Assembly (NCBI GenBank): GCA_017465095.1
Contig: JAFTWX010000020.1
Coordinates: 85,956-149,955, forward strand
Direction: 5' to 3'
Source: Lachnospiraceae bacterium
GTDB lineage: Bacteria; Bacillota; Clostridia; Lachnospirales; Lachnospiraceae
Length of the DNA: 64,000 nucleotides
This document shows positions 27,911 through 36,381 of the stretch, piece by piece (position 1 is the stretch's first letter; the number at the start of each line of letters is the position of its first letter). The notes beneath the pieces were generated by a model. The model saw only the letters and a list, made by a program, of their open reading frames with translations. It was not told the DNA's origin and made no database searches. The translations under genes and the position numbers were made by a program.

Positions 27911-29527
27911 CTATGCCACGTATTTTTCAAGAGTCCGGCGCACAGCACCTTCCCCTGCAATCATCTCTTTAAAATAACCGGTCACGGCCTGTGCCAGGCC
28001 TGCTTCGTAAAGGTCAACACCGAAAATCTTTGCATCCTTAAGAACCGGTGCGATGGCCGCTTCCACATCTGTCTCACTGCCGAGACTGATACCTGCCACA
28101 TGCGGGCAAACGCTGTCAAGAAGCGGATCCGGACTCAGCTCAAAGGCTTCTCCTTCATCGTCCACCGCCATGAGGTAGCGGAGCCATCCTGCAAACACAA
28201 GCGGAATCAATTTCAAATCTGCCACATTCAGCTCATCCGATGCTGCATAAGCCTTGATGGTCTCCCCGAAACGGATCGCCAGCTTCTGGGAAGTGTCCGT
28301 CGCAATACGCTGTGGCGTGTCCGGCATAAACGGATTCGGAATGCGGATGCTTAATACCGTGTCAATAAATTCCTTCGGATCCAGAACTCCCGGATTCACT
28401 ACTACCGGAAGACCTTCCACATAACCGATGGTCTCCACCAGCTTGCGGAGCTGCGGATCTTTCATCTCCTCGGAAATCTTTTCGTAGCCGAGCAGACATC
28501 CGAATACGGCCAATGATGTGTGAAGCGGATTTAGGCAGGTACAAACTTTCATTTTCTCCACCTTGTCCACTGTCTCGCGCTCCGTGAACATCAAACCGCC
28601 TTTGGCAAGTGCTTCCGGCTTTCCGTTCGGGAATGCATCTTCGATAACGAGATACTCTGTCTCCTCCGCATTGACAAACGGGGCAACCCACGTGTTTTTG
28701 GATGTCACAACCGGCTCGAGATCTTCCAGCCCGTCCGCTTTCAAAATAGCCTCCACGGATGCATCCGGTCGCGGTGTAATCTTATCAATCATCGTCCACG
28801 GGAAAGTTACCTTAGACTTATCATTTACATATGCCTTAAAACCTTCCTCTGCAACGCCGTTTTCCGTCCACTTTTCAGCGAATGTGTTAATCGCTGCATA
28901 CAATTTATCTCCGTTGTGGGAGCAGTTGTCCATGCTGACCATGGCAATCGGCTTCTGTCCCGCCTCATATCTGGCATACAGAAGAGCTGCAACCTTTCCC
29001 ATGTAACTCATGGCTTTTGCCGGACCGTTTTCCATATCCTCCGGAACTCCCGGAAGGTAATCGCCTTTCCCGTTTACCAGACTGTATCCTTTTTCTGTGA
29101 TGGTGAAAGAAACCATCTGAAGCGAATCCTTTGCAAAAATTTCTTTCAGACGTTTCCAGTCTGTCTCATTTTCCGAATTGACCGTCAGGGATTCCACCAC
29201 ACTTCCGATTACTGTTTTTTCTACATTGCCGTCCGCCTTCAACGTCACGAGCAGATTGTAATCATCGTGAGGATGATTCATCTTTTCGATAATTTCATAA
29301 TCATACCCTTCGGCCACGACAAGTCCGCGGTCGAGAAGTCCTGCATTTAAAAGATTCTGTACTACATTGGCCTGGAACGCACGGAAGATGTTGCCCGGTC
29401 CGAAATGAATCCAAAACGGATTCTCCTTTGTCGCCGCTGTCACAGCCGCTCTGTCATACTGCGGAAGAGCGTATCCTTTCTCTTCCCACTGCGCCCTGTT
29501 TAAAAGTCCCTGCTCGCTTAATTTCAT
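27911..29527 (-). CDS. uxuB: fructuronate reductase (mannitol dehydrogenase family)
   Basis: 538 residues. NADH-dependent reduction of D-fructuronate to D-mannonate. It shows FWIHFGPGNIFRAFQANVVQNL, a Rossmann region, and KVCTCLNPLHTSLAVFG, matching the long-chain mannitol dehydrogenase superfamily. UxuA downstream specifies the mannonate branch. It is the first gene of the operon, with AGAAAC and AAAGGAG before the ATG, and faces the AraC gene. Confidence 0.92.
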   Translation of the reverse strand: MKLSEQGLLNRAQWEEKGYALPQYDRAAVTAATKENPFWIHFGPGNIFRAFQANVVQNLLNAGLLDRGLVVAEGYDYEIIEKMNHPHDDYNLLVTLKADGNVEKTVIGSVVESLTVNSENETDWKRLKEIFAKDSLQMVSFTITEKGYSLVNGKGDYLPGVPEDMENGPAKAMSYMGKVAALLYARYEAGQKPIAMVSMDNCSHNGDKLYAAINTFAEKWTENGVAEEGFKAYVNDKSKVTFPWTMIDKITPRPDASVEAILKADGLEDLEPVVTSKNTWVAPFVNAEETEYLVIEDAFPNGKPEALAKGGLMFTERETVDKVEKMKVCTCLNPLHTSLAVFGCLLGYEKISEEMKDPQLRKLVETIGYVEGLPVVVNPGVLDPKEFIDTVLSIRIPNPFMPDTPQRIATDTSQKLAIRFGETIKAYAASDELNVADLKLIPLVFAGWLRYLMAVDDEGEAFELSPDPLLDSVCPHVAGISLGSETDVEAAIAPVLKDAKIFGVDLYEAGLAQAVTGYFKEMIAGEGAVRRTLEKYVA

Positions 29528-29571
29528 CGTTTCTTTCTCCTTTCACAATCTGTTTTTTCTTTTTTGCAACC

Positions 29572-29659
29572 GTTATATACATTATACTGAAAACCGGCGC
29601 ATAAGCACATTGAGCATATTGTTGTATACATTGCAAAAGTTGCGGTTTTATGTTATAGT
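29572..29659. promoter_or_regulatory. divergent uxuB/araC promoters with paired 12-bp repeats
   Basis: Minus strand: TATAAT (29586-29581) with no good -35 at 17 bases (TGTGCT), consistent with activator need. Plus strand: TTGCAA (29631-29636), 17-base spacer, TATAGT (29654-29659). Two near-identical direct repeats, GTTATATACATT (29572-29583) and GTTGTATACATT (29621-29632), 11 of 12 bases equal, sit on the uxuB -10 and just at the araC -35. They are candidate AraC-type operators. Confidence 0.6.
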
Positions 29660-29665
29660 CGTTGT

Positions 29666-30538
29666 ATGAAAAAAAATTTGCAAACCCCTTTCCAAACCAG
29701 ACAGTATATGCTGTCTGAAGATTTTGAAATTTATTATTATAATGATACCCACTTTGGAGGCGTCAATAATCACACGCACGATTATTATGAATTTTATTTT
29801 TTTCTCCAGGGTTCCGTTTCCATGCATATCGAGGACAAGTCTTACAGTCTGCGTCCGGGAGATGTCATTATCATTCCGCCGGATGTTCCGCACCATATCA
29901 TCAACCACAAGCCGGAAATACCTTATCGGCGTTTCGTATTTTGGATCAGCAAAAAATATTACCGGGGACTTTATGAGCTCTCTTCCGATTATGTATATAT
30001 TGTAAAATGTGCTGTCACCCAAAAGCGCTATATATACCACAACGACATCATCGGTTTCAACAGTCTGCAGGCCAAATTTTTCCGTCTCATAGAGGAGATT
30101 CACTCGGACCGTTTCGGGCGCCTTTCCAAAATTACTCTGTCCACCGAAGACCTGCTTCTGCACATGAACCGCATCGCCTATGAGCAAAACAATCCGCAGC
30201 AGCAAAAAGAACTGCAGAGTCTGTACGAAAATCTGATTCAATACATCGAAAGCCATCTGGACGAGGATCTTTCCCTGGATTCTCTGGCCGATTCCTTCTT
30301 TGTGAGCAAGTATCACATTTCTCACGTATTTAAGGAACAGCTCGGCCTTTCCGTACACCAGTACATCATTAAAAAAAGGCTCGCCTTATCCCGCGACGCC
30401 ATCCTGGGCGGCACTGATATCGGCAAAGCCTTTTCCGTTTCAGGTTTTAAAGATTATTCCAGCTTCTTCCGGGCATTCAAAAAAGAATACGGCGTATCAC
30501 CGAAAGAATACAAAGCCAATCATTGGCTGAAAAAATAG
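29666..30538 (+). CDS. AraC-family transcriptional regulator of the uronate operon
   Basis: 290 residues. A cupin-like ligand domain (about 20-110, with HDYYEFYFFLQGS and LRPGDVIIIPPDVPH) is followed by a C-terminal double helix-turn-helix (about 190-285; LADSFFVSKYHISHVFKEQLG and SGFKDYSSFFRAFKKEYG). It lies divergent to the uxuB operon and probably activates it on binding a uronate intermediate. The mapped -10 ends 6 bases before ATG 29666 and no Shine-Dalgarno is present, so the mRNA may be leaderless. Confidence 0.88.
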   Translation: MKKNLQTPFQTRQYMLSEDFEIYYYNDTHFGGVNNHTHDYYEFYFFLQGSVSMHIEDKSYSLRPGDVIIIPPDVPHHIINHKPEIPYRRFVFWISKKYYRGLYELSSDYVYIVKCAVTQKRYIYHNDIIGFNSLQAKFFRLIEEIHSDRFGRLSKITLSTEDLLLHMNRIAYEQNNPQQQKELQSLYENLIQYIESHLDEDLSLDSLADSFFVSKYHISHVFKEQLGLSVHQYIIKKRLALSRDAILGGTDIGKAFSVSGFKDYSSFFRAFKKEYGVSPKEYKANHWLKK

Positions 30539-30545
30539 CATCGGC

Positions 30546-30641
30546 TTACTCATCGCTGCCGTGTCTTTCATACCACCAGCCCCAGATTCCTGCTGCCAAA
30601 GCGAGTACTGCCATCACACCTACTACAATATTACTTATCAT
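30546..30641 (-). CDS. 31-residue single-helix membrane peptide
   Basis: Product MISNIVVGVMAVLALAAGIW plus a short Trp/Tyr-rich basic and acidic tail, with one membrane helix. ATG 30641 follows a strong GGAGGT with 6-base spacing, which supports real translation. A longer frame from 30743 has no such site. The upstream leader can fold (a hairpin around 30680-30725) but has no U-tract. It converges with the AraC gene at 7 bases. Function unknown; I do not recognise it as a toxin or known small protein. Confidence 0.55.
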   Translation of the reverse strand: MISNIVVGVMAVLALAAGIWGWWYERHGSDE

Positions 30642-30733
30642 ATGTTTACCTCCGTGCATTTCACTTCTCTTTGAGGGTAACAGAGGTTCGGTTCTTTTAC
30701 CAACTAAGAAGTGGTTAAGAACTCTGTAATCGT

Positions 30734-30763
30734 TTGACACCAAACATATGTAAATGTTATATA
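30734..30763 (+). promoter_or_regulatory. promoter of the riboswitch-antiporter transcript
   Basis: Consensus TTGACA (30734-30739), 18-base spacer, TATATA (30758-30763). Transcription would begin near 30770, just at the start of the aptamer. Confidence 0.65.
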
Positions 30764-30771
30764 CTATAGTA

Positions 30772-30873
30772 ATACAAGGGAGTAGTCGGCAGCTGACGCT
30801 GTTGCGTATTCGTCATCACGCCCGCGGGGCCGGATGCGCACTTACACATGATTGTTTGTGACAAGACTTTTAT
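30772..30873 (+). ncRNA. yybP-ykoY-type (Mn2+) riboswitch aptamer
   Basis: The RNA shows AAGGGAGTAG near its 5' end, an internal CGTCATCACGC, CCGG-containing hairpin and GACAAGACTTTT near its 3' end, in the order of the yybP-ykoY consensus. The ends pair as P1 (ATACAAGG 30772-30779 with ACTTTTAT 30866-30873, 6 of 8 pairs). The downstream gene is a cation antiporter, a known partner of this class. Assignment is by eye and not by covariance model. Confidence 0.75.
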
Positions 30874-30905
30874 TGCTTATTTTGTTGTGCAATAAAGGTT
30901 TTTTT
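30869..30905 (+). terminator. riboswitch-controlled terminator
   Basis: Perfect 8-bp stem TTTATTGC (30869-30876) with GCAATAAA (30889-30896) followed by seven T. Its 5' arm shares bases 30869-30873 with P1 of the aptamer, so folding is mutually exclusive. Metal binding should prevent termination and turn the antiporter gene on. Confidence 0.75.
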
Positions 30906-30941
30906 ATTCCCCTTTTTGCACGGAAACGGAGGGAATTAATT

Positions 30942-31859
30942 ATGATGTATTTGTTACTGCTTGTTGGATTTGTTCTTTTGGTGAAAGGTGCTGACTGGTT
31001 TGTGGATGGTTCTTCTTCCATCGCCGGAATATTAAAGATTCCGTCTGTCATCATCGGCCTGACCATCGTAGCTATGGGAACCAGTGCTCCGGAGGCTGCT
31101 GTCAGCGTTACAGCAGGGCTTAGCGGAAACGCGGATATCGCCCTCGGAAACGTAGTCGGTTCCAACCTGTTCAACCAGCTCGGCGTTATCGGACTGTGCG
31201 CCACCTGCTTCATTGTTACGACACACAGAGATATCATGAAGCGTGACCTCTGGGTCAACATCGGTGTCAGCATTCTGCTTCTTGTCCTGATTCTGGACGG
31301 AAAGCTCAGCCGCCTCGAAGGACTTCTCCTCCTTATCGGTATGGCAGTTTATCTTTTCTTTGTCATCCGCGCAGCCCTGAAAAACAGAACACAGGGCGAG
31401 GATGTCAAACTGATGTCTGTTCCGAAGAGTCTTCTCTTCATCGTCGTCGGACTCGCAGCCATTATTCTCGGCGGAAATCTGGTCGTTGAAAACGCCAGTC
31501 TCATTGCACAGACACTGGGCATGAGCGAGACACTTGTAGGTCTGACCATCGTAGCAATCGGAACATCACTCCCTGAGCTTGTGACATCCTTTGTAGCTAC
31601 CAAAAAAGGCGATACCGGAATTGCACTTGGAAATGTAGTAGGTTCCAACATCTTTAATGTATTCTTTATTCTCGGTATGGCATCGGTACTTGCACCGATC
31701 ACAGCTTCCGCAGAGCTGATTATCGACACTGCAATTCTCATTGTCGTAAGTATCGTTATTTTTATCTTTGCGAAAACAAGCGAAAAAACAAACCGCTGGG
31801 AAGGTATCGTATGCCTGGTTGCTTACGCTGTATACACAGCCTACATTATCATGCGCTAA
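30942..31859 (+). CDS. Na+/Ca2+-type cation antiporter (YrbG family), probably Mn2+-regulated
   Basis: 305 residues with two inverted five-helix repeats. The alpha repeats are IVAMGTSAPEAAVSV (N-terminal) and VAIGTSLPELVTSF (C-terminal), each followed by LGNVVGSN.FN. Such carriers exchange Na+ or H+ for a divalent cation across the cytoplasmic membrane. ATG 30942 follows CGGAGGG; upstream in-frame ATG 30852 lies inside the riboswitch and is unlikely. The leader suggests that Mn2+ induces it, so export of manganese is inferred. Confidence 0.9.
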   Translation: MMYLLLLVGFVLLVKGADWFVDGSSSIAGILKIPSVIIGLTIVAMGTSAPEAAVSVTAGLSGNADIALGNVVGSNLFNQLGVIGLCATCFIVTTHRDIMKRDLWVNIGVSILLLVLILDGKLSRLEGLLLLIGMAVYLFFVIRAALKNRTQGEDVKLMSVPKSLLFIVVGLAAIILGGNLVVENASLIAQTLGMSETLVGLTIVAIGTSLPELVTSFVATKKGDTGIALGNVVGSNIFNVFFILGMASVLAPITASAELIIDTAILIVVSIVIFIFAKTSEKTNRWEGIVCLVAYAVYTAYIIMR

Positions 31860-31880
31860 CCCCAACATAACTATAACCCA

Positions 31881-31925
31881 AAAAGGAACGTCGTCCGGCT
31901 TGTCCGGCGACGTTCCTTTTTACGT
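31881..31925. terminator. bidirectional terminator
   Basis: A 13-bp stem (31881-31893 with 31908-31920), A-tract on one side and T-tract on the other, between the convergent antiporter and thioredoxin genes. Confidence 0.88.
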
Positions 31926-31939
31926 TTCATATAGAGTAT

Positions 31940-32245
31940 TTACGGAAGCAGTGCTTCAATCGCTTCTTTCTGAATCACTCCCGTAGATTTCTTTATGACT
32001 TCTCCCTGCTTCATAATCACAAGGGTAGGTACACTCATAATAGAAAATTTTTCCGTGAGCGCTCCCTGCTCATCGATATTCACCTTACCGACAACCACAT
32101 CCGGATTGTCCTCGGCAAACTTTTCAATAATCGGTGTAAACATCCGGCAAGGTCCGCACCATGATGCCCAAAAATCAAGTACTACCGTCTTTTCACTTTT
32201 TACGACTTCCTGTTCAAAATTTTCCGCTGTAATTGTTTTTACCAT
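31940..32245 (-). CDS. trxA: thioredoxin
   Basis: 101 residues, usual size. Active site FWASWCGPCRM (about residues 26-36) and the cis-proline SVPTL. It is a cytoplasmic dithiol reductant. It has its own ribosome site (AAAGGATG) and lies between the zinc-ribbon gene and a terminator. Confidence 0.96.
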   Translation of the reverse strand: MVKTITAENFEQEVVKSEKTVVLDFWASWCGPCRMFTPIIEKFAEDNPDVVVGKVNIDEQGALTEKFSIMSVPTLVIMKQGEVIKKSTGVIQKEAIEALLP

Positions 32246-32292
32246 ACTGCACCATCCTTTCTCTTTTGTAACAGTATCTGCCCGAAACAGTT

Positions 32293-32772
32293 TTATAATT
32301 CCTCCCGGCAGAAATAACAGTTATAGCCTGATGTTCTTCCGTAAGCCGGAACCAGATTTTCCGCATTGCAATACGGACAGTACACCATGCGTTTGTCCTT
32401 CGGAATCGGATCTCCGATCAAATATCTCTGCGCATAGTTGTGATTTCCGTAATACTTTTTGTTTTTCATGCGCTGCTCCTGCTTGTCGCGCATCTCTTCC
32501 CTGTCATCCTGCAATGCTTTTTCACGGAGCATTTCGGTCGTACTCTTTTCCTGCGCTACAATCTGTGACTTCGCTGCAGGCGCATTTTTCGCCGGTGCCG
32601 GTTTGGCTGTCTTCGTCTGCTGCGGACGCGTCTGCTGTCTCGGAGGCGTCTGTCTCGTCTGCTGCCTTGACGGAACCGGTGTCACCTGCCTTGCAGGCTT
32701 GTTATTTTTTGATTTTTCAATTTTGTTTCTGATAACTGCAATGATAATAATGATAACTATTAATTCAAACAT
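32293..32772 (-). CDS. membrane-anchored protein with C-terminal zinc ribbon, unknown function
   Basis: 159 residues. An N-terminal hydrophobic helix (residues 2-14), a Gln/Pro/Arg/Thr-rich disordered stretch (about 25-80), a charged helix (about 80-110) and a C-terminal zinc ribbon with CPYCNAENLV and CYFCREEL. The two Cys pairs are about 20 residues apart. I do not recognise a named family. It directly follows holA by 15 bases. Confidence 0.65.
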   Translation of the reverse strand: MFELIVIIIIIAVIRNKIEKSKNNKPARQVTPVPSRQQTRQTPPRQQTRPQQTKTAKPAPAKNAPAAKSQIVAQEKSTTEMLREKALQDDREEMRDKQEQRMKNKKYYGNHNYAQRYLIGDPIPKDKRMVYCPYCNAENLVPAYGRTSGYNCYFCREEL

Positions 32773-32787
32773 ACAATTCCCTTCCTT

Positions 32788-33777
32788 TTACCCCATTGAT
32801 CCGCTGCTGAATTTTATGATCAGAAGCTCCACTGCAAGCACATCGGTCATGCGTCCGGTCTTGACACTCTCCTCCGCCGTCACACATTCCTCAATCGCTG
32901 TCCTAAGCTGACTTGTTTTAAAACGGGCCGCCTGGGCCATATATTTGGATGCGATAAACGGTGCGAGACCGAGTTTGCTTCCCATCGCCTTGTTGTCGTA
33001 GCCCTTTCCGCGAAGAAGCTTTGCCTGATACAGAAGATTGAACTGTCTGGCAATCAAAAACAAAATACGCATCGGCGGTTCCTTCAGCGACAAGAGATCG
33101 TAATACAAATCCAGCGCCGCCTTCTGCTGCCCTGCTGCCACCTTTTCAATCATGTCGAAAATCCGGTTGGTAATCTGTCTCGTACAGACTGCATCCACAT
33201 CCTCCGACGTGATGTCCGATTTTCCCATCGTGTAACAGAGAAGCTTTTCCAGTTCCGTGGAAATGATGGACATATCGGTTCCGGTGCGCTCCAAAAACTC
33301 TTCCAGCGCCCGCTGGGTAATCTGCTTTCCGTCCTTTTGCAGCATTCCGATAATCCAGCGCCGGAGCACCTGCTCATCCTGCGCCGAAAATTCTGCCGCA
33401 TATCCCAGGTCTTTGCAGGCCTTAAACATCTTTCCGCGTTTATCCACCTGCTCCTCCACAAAGACAAACACCGTCGTGTCCGAGAGCTCCTTCAGGTAAT
33501 CCGCCAGCTTTTCCTGGGTACTTTTGAAAAACCCGCTGTTCTCGACAACGATCACTCTGCGCTCCGCCAGAAACGGCATCGTCTCCGCCAGGTCAATCAG
33601 CTTTTCCGGTGAGATGTCCTTCCCCTCAAAGTAGTGGTAGTTCATCGTATCCTCCGGATCGGCCAATGCCTTTGTCAAACGGTCTTTATATTGTTTTCGC
33701 AGATAATCCTCTTCTCCGTAGAGAAGATAAATCGGCCGAAAACTCTGTTCCTTAATATCCTTCGCGATTTTTTGCAT
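32788..33777 (-). CDS. holA: DNA polymerase III subunit delta
   Basis: 329 residues, family length. Clamp-loader subunit that opens the sliding clamp. Hallmarks are PIYLLYGEEDYLRKQYKDRL (degenerate Walker region), FFKSTQEKLADYLKELSDTTVFVFVE and the C-terminal helical lid (MGSKLGLAPFIASKYM). Start chosen at ATG 33777; an in-frame TTG at 33795 is possible. In many Firmicutes holA lies right after comEC; here 4 kb separates them. Confidence 0.92.
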   Translation of the reverse strand: MQKIAKDIKEQSFRPIYLLYGEEDYLRKQYKDRLTKALADPEDTMNYHYFEGKDISPEKLIDLAETMPFLAERRVIVVENSGFFKSTQEKLADYLKELSDTTVFVFVEEQVDKRGKMFKACKDLGYAAEFSAQDEQVLRRWIIGMLQKDGKQITQRALEEFLERTGTDMSIISTELEKLLCYTMGKSDITSEDVDAVCTRQITNRIFDMIEKVAAGQQKAALDLYYDLLSLKEPPMRILFLIARQFNLLYQAKLLRGKGYDNKAMGSKLGLAPFIASKYMAQAARFKTSQLRTAIEECVTAEESVKTGRMTDVLAVELLIIKFSSGSMG

Positions 33778-33857
33778 GCCACACCCGCTTTTCAAGTAGT
33801 CTTTTTTATTTTAGCACATGCACACTTTTTTTTCTATCTATATATCAACAGTTTTCC

Positions 33858-35447
33858 CTATATCGACGCCAAATCCGTGCCGATATTCTTTCGGTACACA
33901 AACCAATTGGCTGCGATGAGCAACAGACTCTCCGCAAGACAAATCCAGTGATAGTAAGCCTCAGGCAACAGAAGTAGCGGAAGAGCCAAAAGAACTGCCA
34001 CAACCACTCCGCCGATACCGCCGAGAAACGATGCTATACTCTGCTTGACCGCAACCGTCTCATTTTCCCAATCCATCTTCGGAAACAGCAAATTGAACAT
34101 AAGGCCGAACAGGCAGGAAAACAAAATCAACAAAAACGGAACGAGTATCATCCAGAACGCTTTCAGCACGGTTGGTTTAAAAACGATAAGCATGCAAATC
34201 TCCGCAACCACATAAAACGGTGCTATGAGCAGCAGATTAAACAATACTTTTCCGTCCAGAATCATTTTGGCAGTGAGCGGAAGACTTTTGGCAATCCACC
34301 ACTCTTTTCCCTCCATGGATACCGAAATACAAACCGCATTCATCATCGACATGACGGCTGCGATCAGCCATGGAGCCGCCGCCGGAATATTCATTGCAAC
34401 CGGGAGCTGCAATGCTGTTTTTTCCAAATCAACAAACAGCATTGCCACCGCCAAAACCGCACCGAGTGCAGGGCCTATAATCGTATTGGACACATAGGGA
34501 CCGGAAGCAAAATATCGTCTCGCCTCACGCCAAACAAGAGCTCTGCGCACAGAGTTTGCTTTCATTTTTCCGATCTGATAATCATGCTTTGCCACCGTCG
34601 TATACAGTCCTCGGCAAACCCTATGAAAATTCACCTTTACCACCCACATCACAAGGGCGACTGCAACAAGGGATACCGCGGCAAACAAGAGGCATTCTCC
34701 GACACCTCCCGCCACCATTGCATTTCCGATTAAAATCGCCGGCGGATAGGTTTTTTCCAGCGCCGTGGTTGCCAGCGCGGAAATCTCCCTGAGCATCTCA
34801 AGGGAAATTTCATCCTCCGTACCGGAAAGATTAGCACTCATCCCCAAAACACCGACAACAAGGAGTACCGAAAGCGCTGCTTCCGCCAAAGATTTGTGTT
34901 TCATCCGAGCCGAAACTGCCGTGATGAGAGACCCGGCAAAAACAGCTACCGCCAGCGGCAAAAGGGGAACCGCAGCCACAACCAAAACGGAAAGCACATA
35001 GAACATAAACGGCGGACGTTCAAACACCGCATACACACTAAGTCCCGGCACAAAAATCAGCGCCGACACAATCAGGCTCTCTGCGTACATGCGCAAAAAT
35101 CTGCTTACAACCACCGCGCCGTCAGACACCGGAAGGGACGACATGATGTCATACCCCTTTTTCCGGAATATCACACCGCCGATTTTAAATATATCGAAAA
35201 ACACAACAAAAAAACTTGAAACGGCAATGAGGTACGCCGGTATGATATCCGCCGCCCCGAGGATGGAAAGTCCGGCACAAAGTGCCACAATGTAGGAGAG
35301 CACCATAGCCAAAATAAACACCATAATCACTGCAAAAAGTTTTACTTTCTTTTTGTACTCCGGATCTTTTGTGTTGCGGATGATATTAAGACCGTACAGG
35401 TTGCAAAGCTCCAGCTTTGCCAGAAGCTTAATTTGTCTCATCGTCAA
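33858..35447 (-). CDS. ABC exporter permease
   Basis: 529 residues, about 12 membrane segments; resembles the large single-permease exporters of Firmicutes (ABC-2-like). Segments such as FDIFKIGGVIFRKKGYDIMSSLPVS and MEGKEWWIAKSLPLTAKMI are typical of these. It overlaps the ATPase gene end by about 20 bases. A second ATG at 35441 is equally possible as start. The substrate is unknown. Confidence 0.82.
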   Translation of the reverse strand: MTMRQIKLLAKLELCNLYGLNIIRNTKDPEYKKKVKLFAVIMVFILAMVLSYIVALCAGLSILGAADIIPAYLIAVSSFFVVFFDIFKIGGVIFRKKGYDIMSSLPVSDGAVVVSRFLRMYAESLIVSALIFVPGLSVYAVFERPPFMFYVLSVLVVAAVPLLPLAVAVFAGSLITAVSARMKHKSLAEAALSVLLVVGVLGMSANLSGTEDEISLEMLREISALATTALEKTYPPAILIGNAMVAGGVGECLLFAAVSLVAVALVMWVVKVNFHRVCRGLYTTVAKHDYQIGKMKANSVRRALVWREARRYFASGPYVSNTIIGPALGAVLAVAMLFVDLEKTALQLPVAMNIPAAAPWLIAAVMSMMNAVCISVSMEGKEWWIAKSLPLTAKMILDGKVLFNLLLIAPFYVVAEICMLIVFKPTVLKAFWMILVPFLLILFSCLFGLMFNLLFPKMDWENETVAVKQSIASFLGGIGGVVVAVLLALPLLLLPEAYYHWICLAESLLLIAANWFVYRKNIGTDLASI

Positions 35448-36150
35448 GCACCTCCATAAAAAGCGACTCCAGGGAACCTGCTTCTTTTACGACATCACTC
35501 ATATTTCCGCTCGCAATCACCCGTCCGTCCTTGATGATTGCCACTTTATTGCAAAGTTTCTCCGCCACTTCCAGCACATGGGTGGAAAAAAACACTGCAC
35601 CGCCCTCCGCGCATGTCTCCTTCATAATATTTTTTAAAACGATGGAAGCCTTCGGGTCCAATCCCACAAACGGCTCGTCCAAAATCCAAAGCTTCGGTTT
35701 ATGTACCAGCGCGGAAATAAGCGCAAGCTTCTGCTTCATACCATGGGAATACCCCGAAATCAAATCTCCCAGGGACGGTGTAATCTCAAACGCATCCGCA
35801 TATTTTTTGATCCGCTCCTCCCGCTCCTCTTCCGGCACCTCAAATACGTCGGCAACAAAATTCAGGTACTGGATTCCGGTCAGATATTCATATAAATCCG
35901 GATTGTCCGGAATGTAAGCAAACTTTTTCTTGCACGCAAGCTTGTCGACTCTCAGATTTGTGCCGTCAATCAGCACTTCTCCGCTGTCATAATCCTGTAT
36001 ACCGGTAATGCACTTGAGCGTCGTCGTTTTTCCGGCTCCGTTATGACCGATAAATGCAAAAAGGTCTCCTTTTTCCACATGAATGTTAACATCGGTGACA
36101 CCCTTGTCACTTCCTTTGTAATGTTTGGTCAGATTTTTGATAATCAGCAT
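35428..36150 (-). CDS. ABC transporter ATP-binding protein
   Basis: 240 residues. Walker A GHNGAGKTTTL (about 37), signature SGYSHGMKQKLALI (about 133) and Walker B LWILDEPFVGLD (about 155), followed by the H-loop STHVLE. It drives the permease in the overlapping downstream gene. ATG 36150 follows CGGAGGAG. Confidence 0.94.
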   Translation of the reverse strand: MLIIKNLTKHYKGSDKGVTDVNIHVEKGDLFAFIGHNGAGKTTTLKCITGIQDYDSGEVLIDGTNLRVDKLACKKKFAYIPDNPDLYEYLTGIQYLNFVADVFEVPEEEREERIKKYADAFEITPSLGDLISGYSHGMKQKLALISALVHKPKLWILDEPFVGLDPKASIVLKNIMKETCAEGGAVFFSTHVLEVAEKLCNKVAIIKDGRVIASGNMSDVVKEAGSLESLFMEVLDDETN

Positions 36151-36381
36151 ATTATCTCCTCCGTTTATTGCGTTTATAAAGGCAATATACTACATAACGC
36201 TGCGTCACAAGCAACCCCTAACGCAGCGTCATTATTTCTCTTTCTGTATATAATTTATTCCTATCCGTGACAACTGTCAATGTGCTTCCCCGAATCCGCA
36301 TGTCCCGCCACTCCGATAATTCCGCACATTTGCTGTTCACTCCTTTTTTCAAATTTTATCACACAATTTTTGTTTTCCTGC
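36151..36381 (-). promoter_or_regulatory. leader of ABC exporter operon with 9-bp inverted repeat
   Basis: This 231-base stretch has a perfect inverted repeat ACGCTGCGT/ACGCAGCGT (36197-36205 and 36221-36229) about 45-80 bases upstream of the ATPase ATG, near TATATT and TTGTGA-like promoter words on the minus strand. It is a candidate operator. I see no clear terminator for the ABC or nuclease-like gene here. Confidence 0.35.

Noticed and set aside
29648..30358. A 236-codon minus-strand frame opposite the AraC gene
   Set aside because: It has no ribosome site and lies antisense to a clear AraC helix-turn-helix protein.
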